Below are positions 17,689 through 26,805 of a stretch of DNA of 64,000 nucleotides, in pieces. The stretch is taken from positions 1,931,501-1,995,500 of the forward strand of contig NZ_CP155729.1 in the NCBI RefSeq assembly GCF_039724765.1, in the 5' to 3' direction. Under the pieces are notes generated by a model. It did not search any database and was not told the DNA's origin. It saw only the letters and a program-made list of their open reading frames with translations. The stretch is from Sagittula stellata E-37 (GTDB taxonomy: Bacteria > Pseudomonadota > Alphaproteobacteria > Rhodobacterales > Rhodobacteraceae). Position numbers and translations under genes: made by a program. Within the stretch, counting starts at the first letter, position 1. The number at the start of each line of letters is the position of its first letter.

Positions 17689-18513
17689 GCCTTTGCTCGG
17701 CACTGCCGAAGGCCGTCTCGGGTGTGGCGGGTGCCTGCGGGAGGCGACAAGCCCTAGCGTGCTGTCGCAGGACCGCAGACGGCGCGCAACCCAATGGCCG
17801 TCGTGGCGTCCGACGTCCGTGCCTGACCTGACATCGGGGTGCCTTTTTGAGCCCTGACCGGACATCACATGGGTGGTGAAACCCGGGCGGTTGTGCGTCC
17901 GGTTGATCACGGGCAACAGTGTGTCGGTGTTCGGTGCGAAATGCGACCGCGGCGGTCACGGTCGCGCCGGTTGGCCCCCCCGATGCCGCTGGTCTGGCTG
18001 GCGTGAGGGGTGAGGGCAGCCCTTTGGGGGACAGGCCGGCATTTCCCGAGTTTGTGGCTTGGGGTGTCGATACCATGACCGTCCCGCCGGACCGGACCAA
18101 GGTACAGTGGCTGTCAGGACACGCGCGATGCACGACCTGCCCACTGCGAGGCAAAATGCCTTTTGTCGGGCATCAGGTCGGGCGGGCAGTCGCGGTCAGC
18201 CCGGCAGGGCAGGGTCCGTGTTGCGAAGAGCACTGCTTTGTCGCCTATTATGCACCATCACATGAGGGTCCGAAAATCGGCCGCGAACCGGACGGCGCGC
18301 CGCCAATCCTTGCGCAAGTTTGTTGCTTTCGTCAGACAGGTTGCGCAACAAACGAATAGGGGCCTTTAACTTTCTTTGCCGCTGTGGTCTAGAAGCGCGA
18401 GATACGGTTTGGAAAAATTAGGTCAGGCGTGTAGACCCATCGCCAGGCCATAATACCGGTGTCGCAGCGTGTGGCATCCGGTCCGGGATTTCCTGAAGAG
18501 GGGGACGAGAGAC
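17689..18513. other. long intergenic region before pntA
   Basis: About 825 bases with no convincing gene. A frame at 17919-18359 has poor coding character, apart from a short stretch ARCTTCPLRGKMPF (near 18127) that resembles the N-terminal cysteine motif of FNR-type regulators; it does not continue into a cNMP-binding or HTH domain. Two TTGCGCAA palindromes lie at 18310 and 18341 and are listed separately. Confidence 0.55.
18310..18353. promoter_or_regulatory. paired TTGCGCAA palindromes upstream of pntA
   Basis: TTGCGCAA occurs at 18310-18317 and 18341-18348, with centres 31 bases apart (three helical turns). GTTTGTTGC (18318-18326) and GCAACAAAC (18345-18353) form a further nine-base inverted repeat linking them. 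The block is about 160 bases before the pntA start and is a good candidate operator. Confidence 0.5.
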
Positions 18514-20085
18514 GTGAAAATCGGGACACCAACAGAAGTCGAAGCCGGCGAAAACCGGGTGGCGATGACGCCCGACTCCGCACGACAGTTGCAGAAACTG
18601 GGCCATGACTGCCTGATCCAGAGCGGTGCCGGCTTGAAGGCGGGGTTTGCCGACGCGCTGTATGAAGAGGCCGGCGTGACCGTGGTGGAGGACGCCGACG
18701 CGCTGTGGTCGCAATCCGACATCATCGCAAAGGTCCGCATTCCAACGTTGGATGAACTGGATCGGCTGACGCCGGAGAAGACGCTGATCACCTTCTTCAA
18801 CCCGGGCGGCAACGCCGAGGGGCTGGAGAAGGCGAAGGAGAAGGGCGCCAGCGTTCTCGCGATGGAAATGGTGCCGCGCATCTCGCGCGCGCAGAAGATG
18901 GACGCCCTGTCGTCGATGGCCAACATCGCGGGCTACCGTGCCGTGATCGAGGCGGGGAACAACTTTGGCCGCTTCTTCACCGGGCAGGTGACCGCCGCCG
19001 GTAAGGTGCCCCCTGCCAAGGTGCTGGTCGTCGGCGCCGGCGTGGCGGGTCTGGCCGCGATCGGTACATCCACCTCGCTTGGCGCGATCACATACGCCTT
19101 CGACGTGCGCCCCGAAGTGGCTGAGCAGGTCGAATCGATGGGCGCGGAATTCGTCTATCTCGACTTCGAGGAAGAGCAGGCGGACGGCAGCGGCTCGGGC
19201 GGCTATGCCTCGGTCTCGAGCCCCGAGTTCCGTGAGGCCCAGCTTGCCAAGTTCCGCGAACTGGCGCCCGAAATGGACATCGTCATCACCACGGCGCTGA
19301 TCCCCAACCGCGAGGCGCCGAAGCTGTGGCTGGCCGACATGGTCGCCGCGATGAAGCCGGGTTCGGTGATCATCGACCTCGCCGCCGAAAAGGGGGGCAA
19401 CGTCGAGGGCACGGTGAAGGACGAGAAGGTCGTGACCGAAAACGGCGTGACCATCGTCGGCTACACTGACTTCCCGTCGCGCATGGCGACCCAGTCCTCG
19501 ACGCTTTATGCGACCAATATCCGTCACATGATGACCGACCTGACGCCCGAGAAGGACGGCAAGGTCAATCACAACATGGACGACGACGTGATCCGCGGCG
19601 CGACCGTCACCCACAAGGGCGAGATCACCTTCCCGCCGCCGCCGCCGAAGGTTCAGGCCATTGCCGCGCAGAAGAGGGAGAAGCCGAAGGAGCTGACCGC
19701 CGAAGAGAAGCGCGCCAACGAAGTGGCCGCCTTCAAGGCGCAGACCAAAAGCCAGGTCACGCTGCTCGCCGTGGGCGGTGCCCTGATGCTGCTCGTGGGT
19801 CTCGTGGCTCCGGCCAGTTTCCTGCAGCACTTCATCGTCTTCGTGCTGTCGGTCTTCATCGGCTTCCAGGTGATCTGGAACGTGTCGCACTCGCTGCACA
19901 CGCCACTGATGGCGGTCACCAACGCGATCTCGTCGATCATCATTCTCGGCGCGCTGATGCAGATCGGTGCGGGCAACTGGCTGGTTGTCATCCTCGCGGC
20001 CATCTCGGTCTTCTTCGCCGGTATCAACATCTTCGGCGGCTTCCTCGTGACACGGCGCATGCTCGCCATGTTCCAGAAGTCGTAA
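18514..20085 (+). CDS. pntA: proton-translocating NAD(P) transhydrogenase, alpha subunit
   Basis: A 523-residue alpha subunit. The NAD-binding domain I (about 1-380) is of the alanine dehydrogenase/PNT type, with the Rossmann loop [11 protein letters not shown] and a [12 protein letters not shown] segment. A charged linker ([17 protein letters not shown]) leads to about four C-terminal membrane helices (410-520). The subunit is therefore of the long form that carries the first part of membrane domain II, as in E. coli. With PntB it uses the proton gradient to reduce NADP+ with NADH. The start is GTG 18514, preceded by GAGGGGG; pntB begins 15 bases after the stop. Confidence 0.95.
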   Translation: MKIGTPTEVEAGENRVAMTPDSARQLQKLGHDCLIQSGAGLKAGFADALYEEAGVTVVEDADALWSQSDIIAKVRIPTLDELDRLTPEKTLITFFNPGGNAEGLEKAKEKGASVLAMEMVPRISRAQKMDALSSMANIAGYRAVIEAGNNFGRFFTGQVTAAGKVPPAKVLVVGAGVAGLAAIGTSTSLGAITYAFDVRPEVAEQVESMGAEFVYLDFEEEQADGSGSGGYASVSSPEFREAQLAKFRELAPEMDIVITTALIPNREAPKLWLADMVAAMKPGSVIIDLAAEKGGNVEGTVKDEKVVTENGVTIVGYTDFPSRMATQSSTLYATNIRHMMTDLTPEKDGKVNHNMDDDVIRGATVTHKGEITFPPPPPKVQAIAAQKREKPKELTAEEKRANEVAAFKAQTKSQVTLLAVGGALMLLVGLVAPASFLQHFIVFVLSVFIGFQVIWNVSHSLHTPLMAVTNAISSIIILGALMQIGAGNWLVVILAAISVFFAGINIFGGFLVTRRMLAMFQKS

Positions 20086-20100
20086 GGGGGGACATTACAC

Positions 20101-21546
20101 ATGGACTTCGGATTCACGACAGCGGCCTACGTGGTCGCAGCCGTTCTCTTCATCCTGTCGCTGGGCGGCCTTTCGGGGCAGGAAAGCGCGAAACGGGCGG
20201 TGTGGTACGGCATCGTCGGCATGGCGCTGGCGGTCTTCGCCACGCTCATCGGACCGGGCTCCGGCCTCTGGATCCTGTCGATCATCCTGATCGTGGGCGG
20301 CGGCGTCATCGGCTACCTTCTGGCCAGCCGGGTCGAGATGACCCAGATGCCGGAGCTGGTGGCGGGGATGCACGCGCTGGTCGGCCTCGCGGCCGTCTTC
20401 GTGGGCTACAACGCCGAACTGGTGATGAACACCGTGGGCGCGTTGCAGTCTGCGGGTGACGAAGCCGGGCTGGCGGCGTTGAATGGCTTTGCCTCCACCG
20501 TGGCGCACAAGACCCCGGCCGAGATCAACATCCTCAAGATCGAGGTGTTCCTGGGCGTGTTCATCGGCGCGGTGACCTTCACCGGCTCTGTCATCGCCTA
20601 CGGCAAACTGGCGGGCAAGGTGACCTCCGTGGCGAAGAAGCTGCCGGGCGGCCACATTCTGAACGCCGGCGCGGCCATCCTCTCGCTGATCCTGCTGGTC
20701 ATCTACATGTCGACGGGCGGTGGCTGGACGCTTCTGGTGATGTCGCTGCTGGCCTTCTTCATCGGCTACCACCTGATCATGGGCATCGGCGGCGCCGACA
20801 TGCCGGTCGTGGTCTCGATGCTCAACTCGTACTCGGGCTGGGCGGCGGCGGCCATCGGCTTCAGCCTCGGCAACGACCTGCTGATCGTGGTCGGCGCTCT
20901 GGTCGGCTCGTCCGGTGCGATCCTGTCGTACATCATGTGCAAGGCGATGAACCGGTCCTTCGTGTCGGTGATCCTTGGCGGCTTCGGTGGGGCGTCCGGC
21001 CCGGCGATGGAAGTCGAGGGCGAGCAGATCGCCATCGACGCGGACGGCGTGGCCTCCGCACTCGACGAGGCCGACAGCGTCATCATCGTGCCGGGTTACG
21101 GCATGGCCGTGGCACAGGCGCAGCAGAACGTGGCCGAACTGACCCGCAAGCTGCGTGCAAAGGGCAAGGACGTGCGCTTTGCCATCCACCCGGTGGCGGG
21201 CCGTCTGCCCGGTCACATGAACGTGCTGCTGGCCGAGGCGAAGGTGCCTTACGATATCGTGCTGGAGATGGAAGAGATCAACGAGGACTTCTCCTCGACC
21301 GACGTGGTCATCGTCATCGGCTCGAACGACATCGTGAACCCGGCCGCGCAGGACGACCCGAACTCCCCCATCGCGGGGATGCCGGTCCTCGAAGTGTGGA
21401 AGGCCAAGCAGGTCTTCGTGTCGAAGCGCGGCCAGGGCACCGGTTACTCGGGCATCGAGAACCCGCTGTTCTACAAGGAAAACACCCGCATGTACTACGG
21501 CGATGCCAAACACTCCGTGGGCGAACTGCTGAACCGCATCAGCTGA
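20101..21546 (+). CDS. pntB: proton-translocating NAD(P) transhydrogenase, beta subunit
   Basis: A 481-residue beta subunit of normal length. About eight membrane helices occupy residues 1-260. The NADP-binding domain III follows, with [12 protein letters not shown], the loop [15 protein letters not shown] and the late [16 protein letters not shown]. It forms the proton channel together with PntA and releases NADPH in the cytoplasm. The ribosome site is AAGGGGGG. The gene is followed by a strong intrinsic terminator, so pntA-pntB appear to be a two-gene operon. Confidence 0.95.
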   Translation: MDFGFTTAAYVVAAVLFILSLGGLSGQESAKRAVWYGIVGMALAVFATLIGPGSGLWILSIILIVGGGVIGYLLASRVEMTQMPELVAGMHALVGLAAVFVGYNAELVMNTVGALQSAGDEAGLAALNGFASTVAHKTPAEINILKIEVFLGVFIGAVTFTGSVIAYGKLAGKVTSVAKKLPGGHILNAGAAILSLILLVIYMSTGGGWTLLVMSLLAFFIGYHLIMGIGGADMPVVVSMLNSYSGWAAAAIGFSLGNDLLIVVGALVGSSGAILSYIMCKAMNRSFVSVILGGFGGASGPAMEVEGEQIAIDADGVASALDEADSVIIVPGYGMAVAQAQQNVAELTRKLRAKGKDVRFAIHPVAGRLPGHMNVLLAEAKVPYDIVLEMEEINEDFSSTDVVIVIGSNDIVNPAAQDDPNSPIAGMPVLEVWKAKQVFVSKRGQGTGYSGIENPLFYKENTRMYYGDAKHSVGELLNRIS

Positions 21547-21571
21547 TCGTCCCGAGGCGTTGGGAACAGGA

Positions 21572-21599
21572 AGGGCGGCCCGCTGGGGTCGCCCTTTTT
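21572..21599 (+). terminator. intrinsic terminator of pntAB
   Basis: AGGGCG and CGCCCT pair around a 12-base loop and are followed by TTTTTC. It lies 25 bases after the pntB stop. Confidence 0.75.
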
Positions 21600-21705
21600 C
21601 GTATCCTGCATCCAGCGATGACAGGGCCCGACCGCGTGGTCTTGCAGCATTTGGAGGCGCCGAAAGGGTAGGGAGTTGAGATGGCAGTTGCGCGTCGCAC
21701 TATTA

Positions 21706-21720
21706 ACTGATTAAATCAGT
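21706..21720. promoter_or_regulatory. perfect AT-rich palindrome before a small gene
   Basis: ACTGATTAAATCAGT has seven perfect pairs around a single central base. It lies 22 bases before the start at 21743, where it could be an operator or a leader hairpin. The half-sites resemble FNR/CRP-type TGAT but the spacing is one base short. Confidence 0.45.
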
Positions 21721-21742
21721 AAGAAATAAGGGGTGCAATGCG

Positions 21743-22117
21743 ATGACAGTCAGACCGAGCATGAAAGCCGAAGCCGCAGGGCATTGGTCCCACCAGTTTC
21801 CGCAACTGCGGGAGGCCGATCCGCGGCTGGACGTGATCCGCTCTGTAAGGGGCATGGATGTCGGGAATGGCCATCCGCTGGAGCGGTTCCTTGCCACGGT
21901 GGAGGGGGCATTCGACCGGCCGCTCGATCTGTGCGCACCGGGAGACGGGACGCGGACCTTCGACGAACGTTGGCTCCTGGCGCTGTTGCAGGCGTTGTCG
22001 GAGGTCGATCTCGGGCGCTACCAGTTTCTGCTGCGCTCCCGCCTGAAAGCCGGTGCCGCCGCGCGCGTGCATTTTGCGCTGACGCAGGCGCAGGTCTGGC
22101 TGGACGCGCGACTCTGA
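21743..22117 (+). CDS. small hypothetical protein, 124 residues
   Basis: No family recognised. The protein is soluble, with no signal peptide or membrane segment, and mostly helical by composition: a His/Trp-containing N-terminus, then helices around ERFLATVEGAF and LLALLQALSEV and a C-terminal LTQAQVWLDARL. ATG 21743 follows AAGGGG; an ATG five bases earlier is out of frame. It stands alone between the pnt terminator and bioY, and its own leader carries a palindrome. Codon use is like the neighbours, so it is probably expressed. Confidence 0.6.
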   Translation: MTVRPSMKAEAAGHWSHQFPQLREADPRLDVIRSVRGMDVGNGHPLERFLATVEGAFDRPLDLCAPGDGTRTFDERWLLALLQALSEVDLGRYQFLLRSRLKAGAAARVHFALTQAQVWLDARL

Positions 22118-22157
22118 CAATTCGAGGTCGGCGGAGCGCTGATGTGGGGGCGCGAAC

Positions 22158-22201
22158 TTTGCATATGCAAACCTATGATTTGCATATTTTCTGCATGTGC
22201 A
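22158..22201. promoter_or_regulatory. cluster of TGCATA-type palindromes before bioY
   Basis: A perfect 14-base palindrome TTTGCATATGCAAA (22158-22171) is followed by a half-site TTTGCATA (22179-22186) and a near-palindrome TGCATGTGCA (22192-22201). Spacing is roughly helical. It does not match the BioR consensus TTATMKATAA that I know for alphaproteobacterial biotin genes, so a different regulator is implied. Confidence 0.5.
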
Positions 22202-22280
22202 TCCACGCAATATACTTGCTTGGCCGTAAGGGTTCGGGCAATACGGTCGGAGTGGTTTCGACAGGATAAAGGGGGACCTC

Positions 22281-22886
22281 ATGAACCTGACGTTTGACCG
22301 GAGCGTGCTGGCAGAAGCCTTTGGCGCGAACGAAGGACTGGCTCTGCGAGCCAAGCAGGTGATGCTTGTCGTCGCGGGGATCGCTTTCCTTGCAGTGATG
22401 GCCAAGATCAAGGTGCCCGTGCCGGGCTCGCCGGTGGCGATGGGTATGGGCACCTTTGCCGTGCTGACGATCGGCGCCGCCTACGGCGCGCGCCTCGGGC
22501 TCGCGACGATCATGGGCTACATGATGATCGGCATGCTGGGCTTCGACATCTTCCAGAGCTCCACTGCGGATCTGAACGGCATCGAGTACATGATGGGTGG
22601 CACCGGCGGCTACCTGCTGGGATATGTCATCGCGGTCGGCGCCATGGGCGTGCTGGCGCGTCGCGGCTGGGACCGGTCCGCGCCGAAGATGGCGGCGGCA
22701 ATGCTGCTGGGCAACGTGATCCTGTACGTGCCGGGCCTGATCTGGCTGGGCATGCTGTATGGCTTCGACAAGCCGATCCTTGCTTGGGGTCTGACACCCT
22801 TCCTGCTGGGCGACTTCATCAAGCTGGCGCTGGCCGCGCTGCTGCTGCCCGCGGCGTGGAAGCTGGTCGGCCGCGCGCGCGGCTGA
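22281..22886 (+). CDS. bioY: biotin ECF transporter substrate-binding protein BioY
   Basis: A 201-residue membrane protein with six hydrophobic segments. Family hallmarks are VPVPGSPVAMGMGTFAVL early on, the Gly-rich GGTGGYLLGY loop that helps bind biotin, and YVPGLIWLGML. It captures biotin in the membrane. No bioM/bioN energising genes are adjacent; in some bacteria BioY works alone or uses a shared energy unit. The ATG follows AAAGGGGG. A TGCATA-rich operator region lies about 80-120 bases upstream and a terminator 50 bases downstream, so it looks monocistronic. Confidence 0.92.
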   Translation: MNLTFDRSVLAEAFGANEGLALRAKQVMLVVAGIAFLAVMAKIKVPVPGSPVAMGMGTFAVLTIGAAYGARLGLATIMGYMMIGMLGFDIFQSSTADLNGIEYMMGGTGGYLLGYVIAVGAMGVLARRGWDRSAPKMAAAMLLGNVILYVPGLIWLGMLYGFDKPILAWGLTPFLLGDFIKLALAALLLPAAWKLVGRARG

Positions 22887-22895
22887 GCGGACGGA

Positions 22896-22918
22896 GGCGG
22901 CGCGAAGCCCCGCCCTAC
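22896..22918 (-). repeat. short GC-rich dispersed repeat, copy 1
   Basis: On the minus strand this reads GTAGGGCGGGGCTTCGCGCC plus GCC and differs at one base from 32858-32880 on the plus strand. Both copies are intergenic. Confidence 0.6.
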
Positions 22919-22936
22919 ATCGGACTTGGAACTGAG

Positions 22937-22968
22937 AAGGCCGGGCATCTCGCCTGGCCTTTGCTTTT
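22937..22968 (+). terminator. intrinsic terminator after bioY
   Basis: AAGGCCGGGC and GCCTGGCCTT pair around ATCTC with one mismatch, then TTGCTTTT. Confidence 0.7.
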
Positions 22969-23212
22969 GCGGCACTGCCGCGCGAACCTGACGGCGCTTC
23001 GAGCGGGACGGGAAAAGGGCGCGCGGACTTGCCGCTGTTTGCAGTGCCCCAATCCAACCTCTCGAGCCTCGCTATGAATGAGGGACCAGCAGGGGGCAGG
23101 TCACATTCCAACGAATGGATCGCAGCATCAAAGCGCGGGACCAATTACCTAGACAGCCGTTGAATGTCCGAAATAGGCCGGAAGTGTATCGATCCAGCGG
23201 AAACCGCTCAGG

Positions 23213-23437
23213 TCAAGCCGCTGGCCTGACAGTCTCGACAGGCGTGTGCTTGCCAAGGACTCAATGAAGTTGGCGGTTGTCGTGGAAGGCAATCCGGTCA
23301 CCGATGACGTGCATCGCGTGCTGGTTGCTTTCGAAGCGGTTGCGATGCGCGCACTGCCCTTTGAGCGTCCCGATGAAGCGCTCGACCATGCCGTTTGGCG
23401 CGCGGGCAGTGCGTGGTGATGAACTCCTGTTTCAGCC
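23213..23437 (-). pseudogene. 3' remnant of an IS3-family transposase
   Basis: On the minus strand the end of an IS3-type OrfB integrase core can be read across two frames: LKQEFITTHCP, then in another frame NGMVERFIGTLKGQ, FESNQHAMHVIGDRI and FHDNRQLH, a stop, then LGKHTPVETVRPA. The conserved Glu of the DDE triad lies in MVERF. The 5' part and the terminal repeats are absent. It begins five bases after the stop of the small secreted-protein gene, so the insertion may have reshaped that gene's downstream region. Confidence 0.75.
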
Positions 23438-23441
23438 CGTA

Positions 23442-23771
23442 TCAGCGGCAGTAGTAGAGTTTGATCATCTGGCTCCCGTCGCTCCAGGTGGCGCGGCCGT
23501 CGGAGAACAACGTATAGATCGCGCCGGTGGTGCCGACATAGCGGTTGGTGTTGCCGACGCGCTCGTAATAGAGCGAGTTGCCGCTGCGTCCGAGGGGGTA
23601 TGCGTAGAAGCCATTCGAGAAGTCGCCGGCCAGTACGTTGACCTTGTCGCTGTTGGTCCAGCAGTACTCGCGGGCCTGTTGAGCCTGGGCAGAGCCTGTA
23701 CCGGCCAGGGTGGCGACGGCGAGAACGGCGAAGAAGGCGGTGCGGGCAAATTTTGTAGTTCTCGAAATCAT
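23442..23771 (-). CDS. small secreted protein, 109 residues
   Basis: A Sec signal peptide of about 30 residues (TAFFAVLAVATLAG, cleavage near AQA) precedes a mature domain of about 80 residues with two Cys, one near each end (EYCWTN and YYCR), which could form one disulfide. The middle has aromatic and Gly-rich beta-like segments (NSLYYERVGNTNRYVG). No family recognised. The start has AGAGGA ten bases upstream. It is encoded directly downstream of the histidine kinase on the same strand, with a 95-base gap, so it may share its transcript or be its target. The IS3 remnant begins just past its stop. Confidence 0.7.
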   Translation of the reverse strand: MISRTTKFARTAFFAVLAVATLAGTGSAQAQQAREYCWTNSDKVNVLAGDFSNGFYAYPLGRSGNSLYYERVGNTNRYVGTTGAIYTLFSDGRATWSDGSQMIKLYYCR

Positions 23772-23866
23772 TGTCGTTTTCCTCTGTGCTGGGCATTGGA
23801 ACCATTTCCTGCCCCGTGAACACAGAATTACGGCATGGCGCCTCACGGCCCCATGAGGGCGATCCC

Positions 23867-26056
23867 TCATTCGGCCCCGCCGGACTTTCTCAGCAGGCCC
23901 GGCCCTTCCTGGCAAGCGGATCGGTTCGACGGCGAACCCGTTTCGGCATGAGACGGACGCAGGCCCTCGATGGCGAAACAGGAGCCGTGCCCCTTGGCGC
24001 TCCGGATCGTGATCGCGAGGTCGTGCCGCGCTGCCAGCAACTCGGCGCTGACCAACCCTATGCCTTCGCCATCGACGGTGTCGGACTGGTTGCCGCGTCG
24101 GTAGGCCTGCCGCACCTCGGCTATCTCCGCGTCGGTCAGGCCGGGACCGGTGTCGTGGATCTCCAGCGCCACCGTGTCGCCGCGCCGCCGGACTCCGATC
24201 AGCACCGAGCCCGCTGCCGTGTACTTGATCGCGTTCGACAGCAGGTTCGAGACGATGCGGATCAGCGGTACGGGGTCTGCCAGCACCGACAGCGAACACG
24301 GGACATGGCGCAGCCGAAGACCCTTTGCCGCCGCCTCCTCTGCGAACATGCGCACGGCATTGCCGAGGATCACGTCGAGGGGCACCACCTCGGCGGTATT
24401 GCGGTGGGTCTCCAGAGGCGGCGCATCCGGACGCGCATCCTCCAGGCTCTCCTCCAGTACCGCACCGAGATAGTCGAGGCTGGGCCGAAGCGCATCCGCA
24501 AGGGACGGCGCCTCGCGCTCCGCCTCCTGCAACGACAGGCGCAGGGACAGCAGCGGTTGCCGCAGGTCGTGGCTTGTCAGGGCCAGCCGCGACCGGTGCC
24601 GTTCGGCCAGGTCACGCGCCCGGTCGAGGTCGTCGCGCGCCGACAGCAGGCTTTGCGCCAGGCGCGTCTGTTCCCGCGAGGCGTCCAGTTCCGCCTCCAG
24701 CGCGATGTCCCTTTGGCGCCTCAGGCCAAAGGTCTGCCGCGCTATGGCGGCGGCAAAGATCAGCCCGTCGATAACGTAGAGCACTGCGTACCAGACGGTA
24801 TCCCGCTGAACTTCGCCCGGCAGTCCAGATATCTGCCTCATCCAAAGCGTCAAGAGAACGGCAGAAAACAGCACCAGTGCCCCCAGCGCGAACAGCCAGC
24901 CGCCATCGATCCGGCGCGCCACCAGCATGACCGAAACCGCAGCGGCATAGGTTGCCGCCATGGCGGGCAGCAACAGCAGGCCAGTGTACATGGAGATGAC
25001 CATCAGGATCAGCTGCACCGTATCGGACAGGCTGGGCACTGCGTCCATGTTCCTAAGTCCCCACGCCACGGACCCGCCGGAAGCGACCATCACCACCCTG
25101 AACAGGGTCACGGCCACGGCGACCCAGAAAATCGTGCGGCCCGCACTGGCAAGAGGATGGTCAGGTTGCGCTTCGGCGACGAAGGCCTGTGTAAACCAAA
25201 TGTGGGCAATCAGCATCAGTACCTGCAGTGCATGCGTCAGGAGATCGATCGTGACCACTGGCATGGTCGTTGGAAACAGCGTCAGCGGGTAGTACTGGTC
25301 GCTCCAGATCGACAGGGCCACGCAAGAGAAGTAGACCGCGTATCGCCGCGCGGGCCGGGACCGCAGCAGGCTCGCAAAGGTCAGGAAGAACCCGATCAGC
25401 AGCAAGCTCGAGGCAATGAGGCCGCCGAACAGATGCGTGCGCGCGCGGATGACCTTGTCGTAGTCGACCTCTGCCAAGAGCGTGACGGCAAAATCCGTAC
25501 TTGCGAGAAAACTCTTATTGAACTGGACCCGCAGTTCGACGGTTTCCAGCGGACCGAACGCGATAGGCCAGGACGACAGGCGTGGATAATCCGCCTGTCG
25601 GCCGTCCAGCGTCATGCTTTCGTCGTTTGCAAGGATCTCGAACAGGCCGTCATCCAGTTTTTGCCAGATCTTGACCGACGCCGTCTGTTCCAGTCCAAGA
25701 TCGACGCGCCACGCGACCGGGTAATCGTCAGTGCTTGTCAGCTGAACACAGCCAAAGAGGGCATGGTCGTAGCCCGACCCATCAACCGCTTCCAGGAACG
25801 GCGTCCCCCCCTTGATCGGGCAATCGTCATCGTAGAGGTCTTTGAGCTGCACCATGTGGGCCATCAGGTTTTCGATCTTCCGGTCATCGGTGACGTCTAT
25901 GGACGCGGGCAGCGCCGGAACGAGTCGGTTGGCCGGGACATTCAACTTGGCCGCGGAAATCACCGACGGGGCAAACATCACGACCGTGACCGCGAACGCG
26001 GTCAATGCTATGTACAGATACCACCTGCGGAGGGATAAAAATGGATGCGTCGGCAA
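23867..26056 (-). CDS. 7TMR-DISM-type sensor histidine kinase
   Basis: About 729 residues. A membrane anchor (13-31) leads to a periplasmic beta domain (about 40-205) of the DISMED2 kind that often binds carbohydrate-like ligands. Seven membrane helices (about 208-440), a coiled coil, then a HisKA domain with SHDLRQP (His496) and an ATPase domain with the N-box SNLLSNAIKY, DTGPG and GEGIGL follow. It should phosphorylate the LuxR-type regulator encoded head to head. No ATG lies near the expected start; TTG 26056 is the best candidate and would overlap the regulator gene by 16 bases. A later TTG start is possible, which would lose part of the first helix. Confidence 0.85.
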   Translation of the reverse strand: MPTHPFLSLRRWYLYIALTAFAVTVVMFAPSVISAAKLNVPANRLVPALPASIDVTDDRKIENLMAHMVQLKDLYDDDCPIKGGTPFLEAVDGSGYDHALFGCVQLTSTDDYPVAWRVDLGLEQTASVKIWQKLDDGLFEILANDESMTLDGRQADYPRLSSWPIAFGPLETVELRVQFNKSFLASTDFAVTLLAEVDYDKVIRARTHLFGGLIASSLLLIGFFLTFASLLRSRPARRYAVYFSCVALSIWSDQYYPLTLFPTTMPVVTIDLLTHALQVLMLIAHIWFTQAFVAEAQPDHPLASAGRTIFWVAVAVTLFRVVMVASGGSVAWGLRNMDAVPSLSDTVQLILMVISMYTGLLLLPAMAATYAAAVSVMLVARRIDGGWLFALGALVLFSAVLLTLWMRQISGLPGEVQRDTVWYAVLYVIDGLIFAAAIARQTFGLRRQRDIALEAELDASREQTRLAQSLLSARDDLDRARDLAERHRSRLALTSHDLRQPLLSLRLSLQEAEREAPSLADALRPSLDYLGAVLEESLEDARPDAPPLETHRNTAEVVPLDVILGNAVRMFAEEAAAKGLRLRHVPCSLSVLADPVPLIRIVSNLLSNAIKYTAAGSVLIGVRRRGDTVALEIHDTGPGLTDAEIAEVRQAYRRGNQSDTVDGEGIGLVSAELLAARHDLAITIRSAKGHGSCFAIEGLRPSHAETGSPSNRSACQEGPGLLRKSGGAE

Positions 26057-26697
26057 ACCCGGACCTTCGGAAAATCGTGATTGCCGACGATCATGCCGTC
26101 GTTCGCGATGGTCTCAAAGCGGTATTGGCGCAGATCGACCACGTATCGGTCGTGGGCGAGGCCGACAACGGAATCGAGGCGCTGGCGATGGTCAAGACAA
26201 TGCGCCCCGACCTTCTCCTATTGGACAGCGCAATGCCCCTCGCACGCGGGATGGAGGTCTTTGGCGAGGCGCGCCGCTGGTCTCCCGAGACACGCTGCGC
26301 CGTCATCACCGGGATGACGTCGCCTCAGGTGCTGGCCGACTGGATCGCGGTCGGAATCGACGGGCTGTTCCTGAAAAGTTCGCCGCCCGAGGAAATGCTG
26401 CGCGGCTTGACCATGATCCTCGCCGGAGACACCTACGTGGCGCGCGCCGTCCTGGATATCCTCGAAGCCGCAGACAACGACGGGCGCGAGGCGCTGACAA
26501 TGCGGGAACGGCAGGTTCTCTATCTGATTGCCGAAGGCTGTTCGAACGCCGCGATTGCCGAGCGCCTGTCGATCAGCGTCAAGACAGTGGACAATCACCG
26601 CACGCGGCTGATGGCCAAGTTGCAGGTTCATTCCGTGGCGCAGCTCGTCGCCTATGCCCTCAAGTCGGGGCTGCTGGAGGGGGACCAGTTTCTCTGA
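26041..26697 (+). CDS. NarL/LuxR-family response regulator
   Basis: A 218-residue two-domain regulator. The receiver domain has the acidic pair in IADDH, phosphoacceptor Asp62 in LLLLDSAMPL and the Lys of LFLKSS. The output domain has the LuxR-type HTH (LTMRERQVLYLIAEG ... SVKTVDNHRTRLM). ATG 26041 has GGAGGG seven bases upstream and is much better than the upstream frame start. The gene is divergent from the histidine kinase, and their 5' coding ends appear to overlap, so the two promoters must lie inside each other's coding sequence. The targets are unknown; the two flanking small secreted proteins are candidates. Confidence 0.92.
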   Translation: MDASANPDLRKIVIADDHAVVRDGLKAVLAQIDHVSVVGEADNGIEALAMVKTMRPDLLLLDSAMPLARGMEVFGEARRWSPETRCAVITGMTSPQVLADWIAVGIDGLFLKSSPPEEMLRGLTMILAGDTYVARAVLDILEAADNDGREALTMRERQVLYLIAEGCSNAAIAERLSISVKTVDNHRTRLMAKLQVHSVAQLVAYALKSGLLEGDQFL

Positions 26698-26805
26698 GGC
26701 CGGATGACGCGGATTGAGGGGTTACCCTCAGCGACAGCCCATGCAGGGCCGGTATTCTGACAGAAACAGAAACCCGAACCCGCCCCGAACCCGCGAGGAA
26801 TGAAA

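Noticed and set aside
17919..18359. 146-codon frame before pntA
   Set aside because: Only a short FNR-like cysteine motif is visible; the rest has no coding character, so it is kept as a finding and not a gene.
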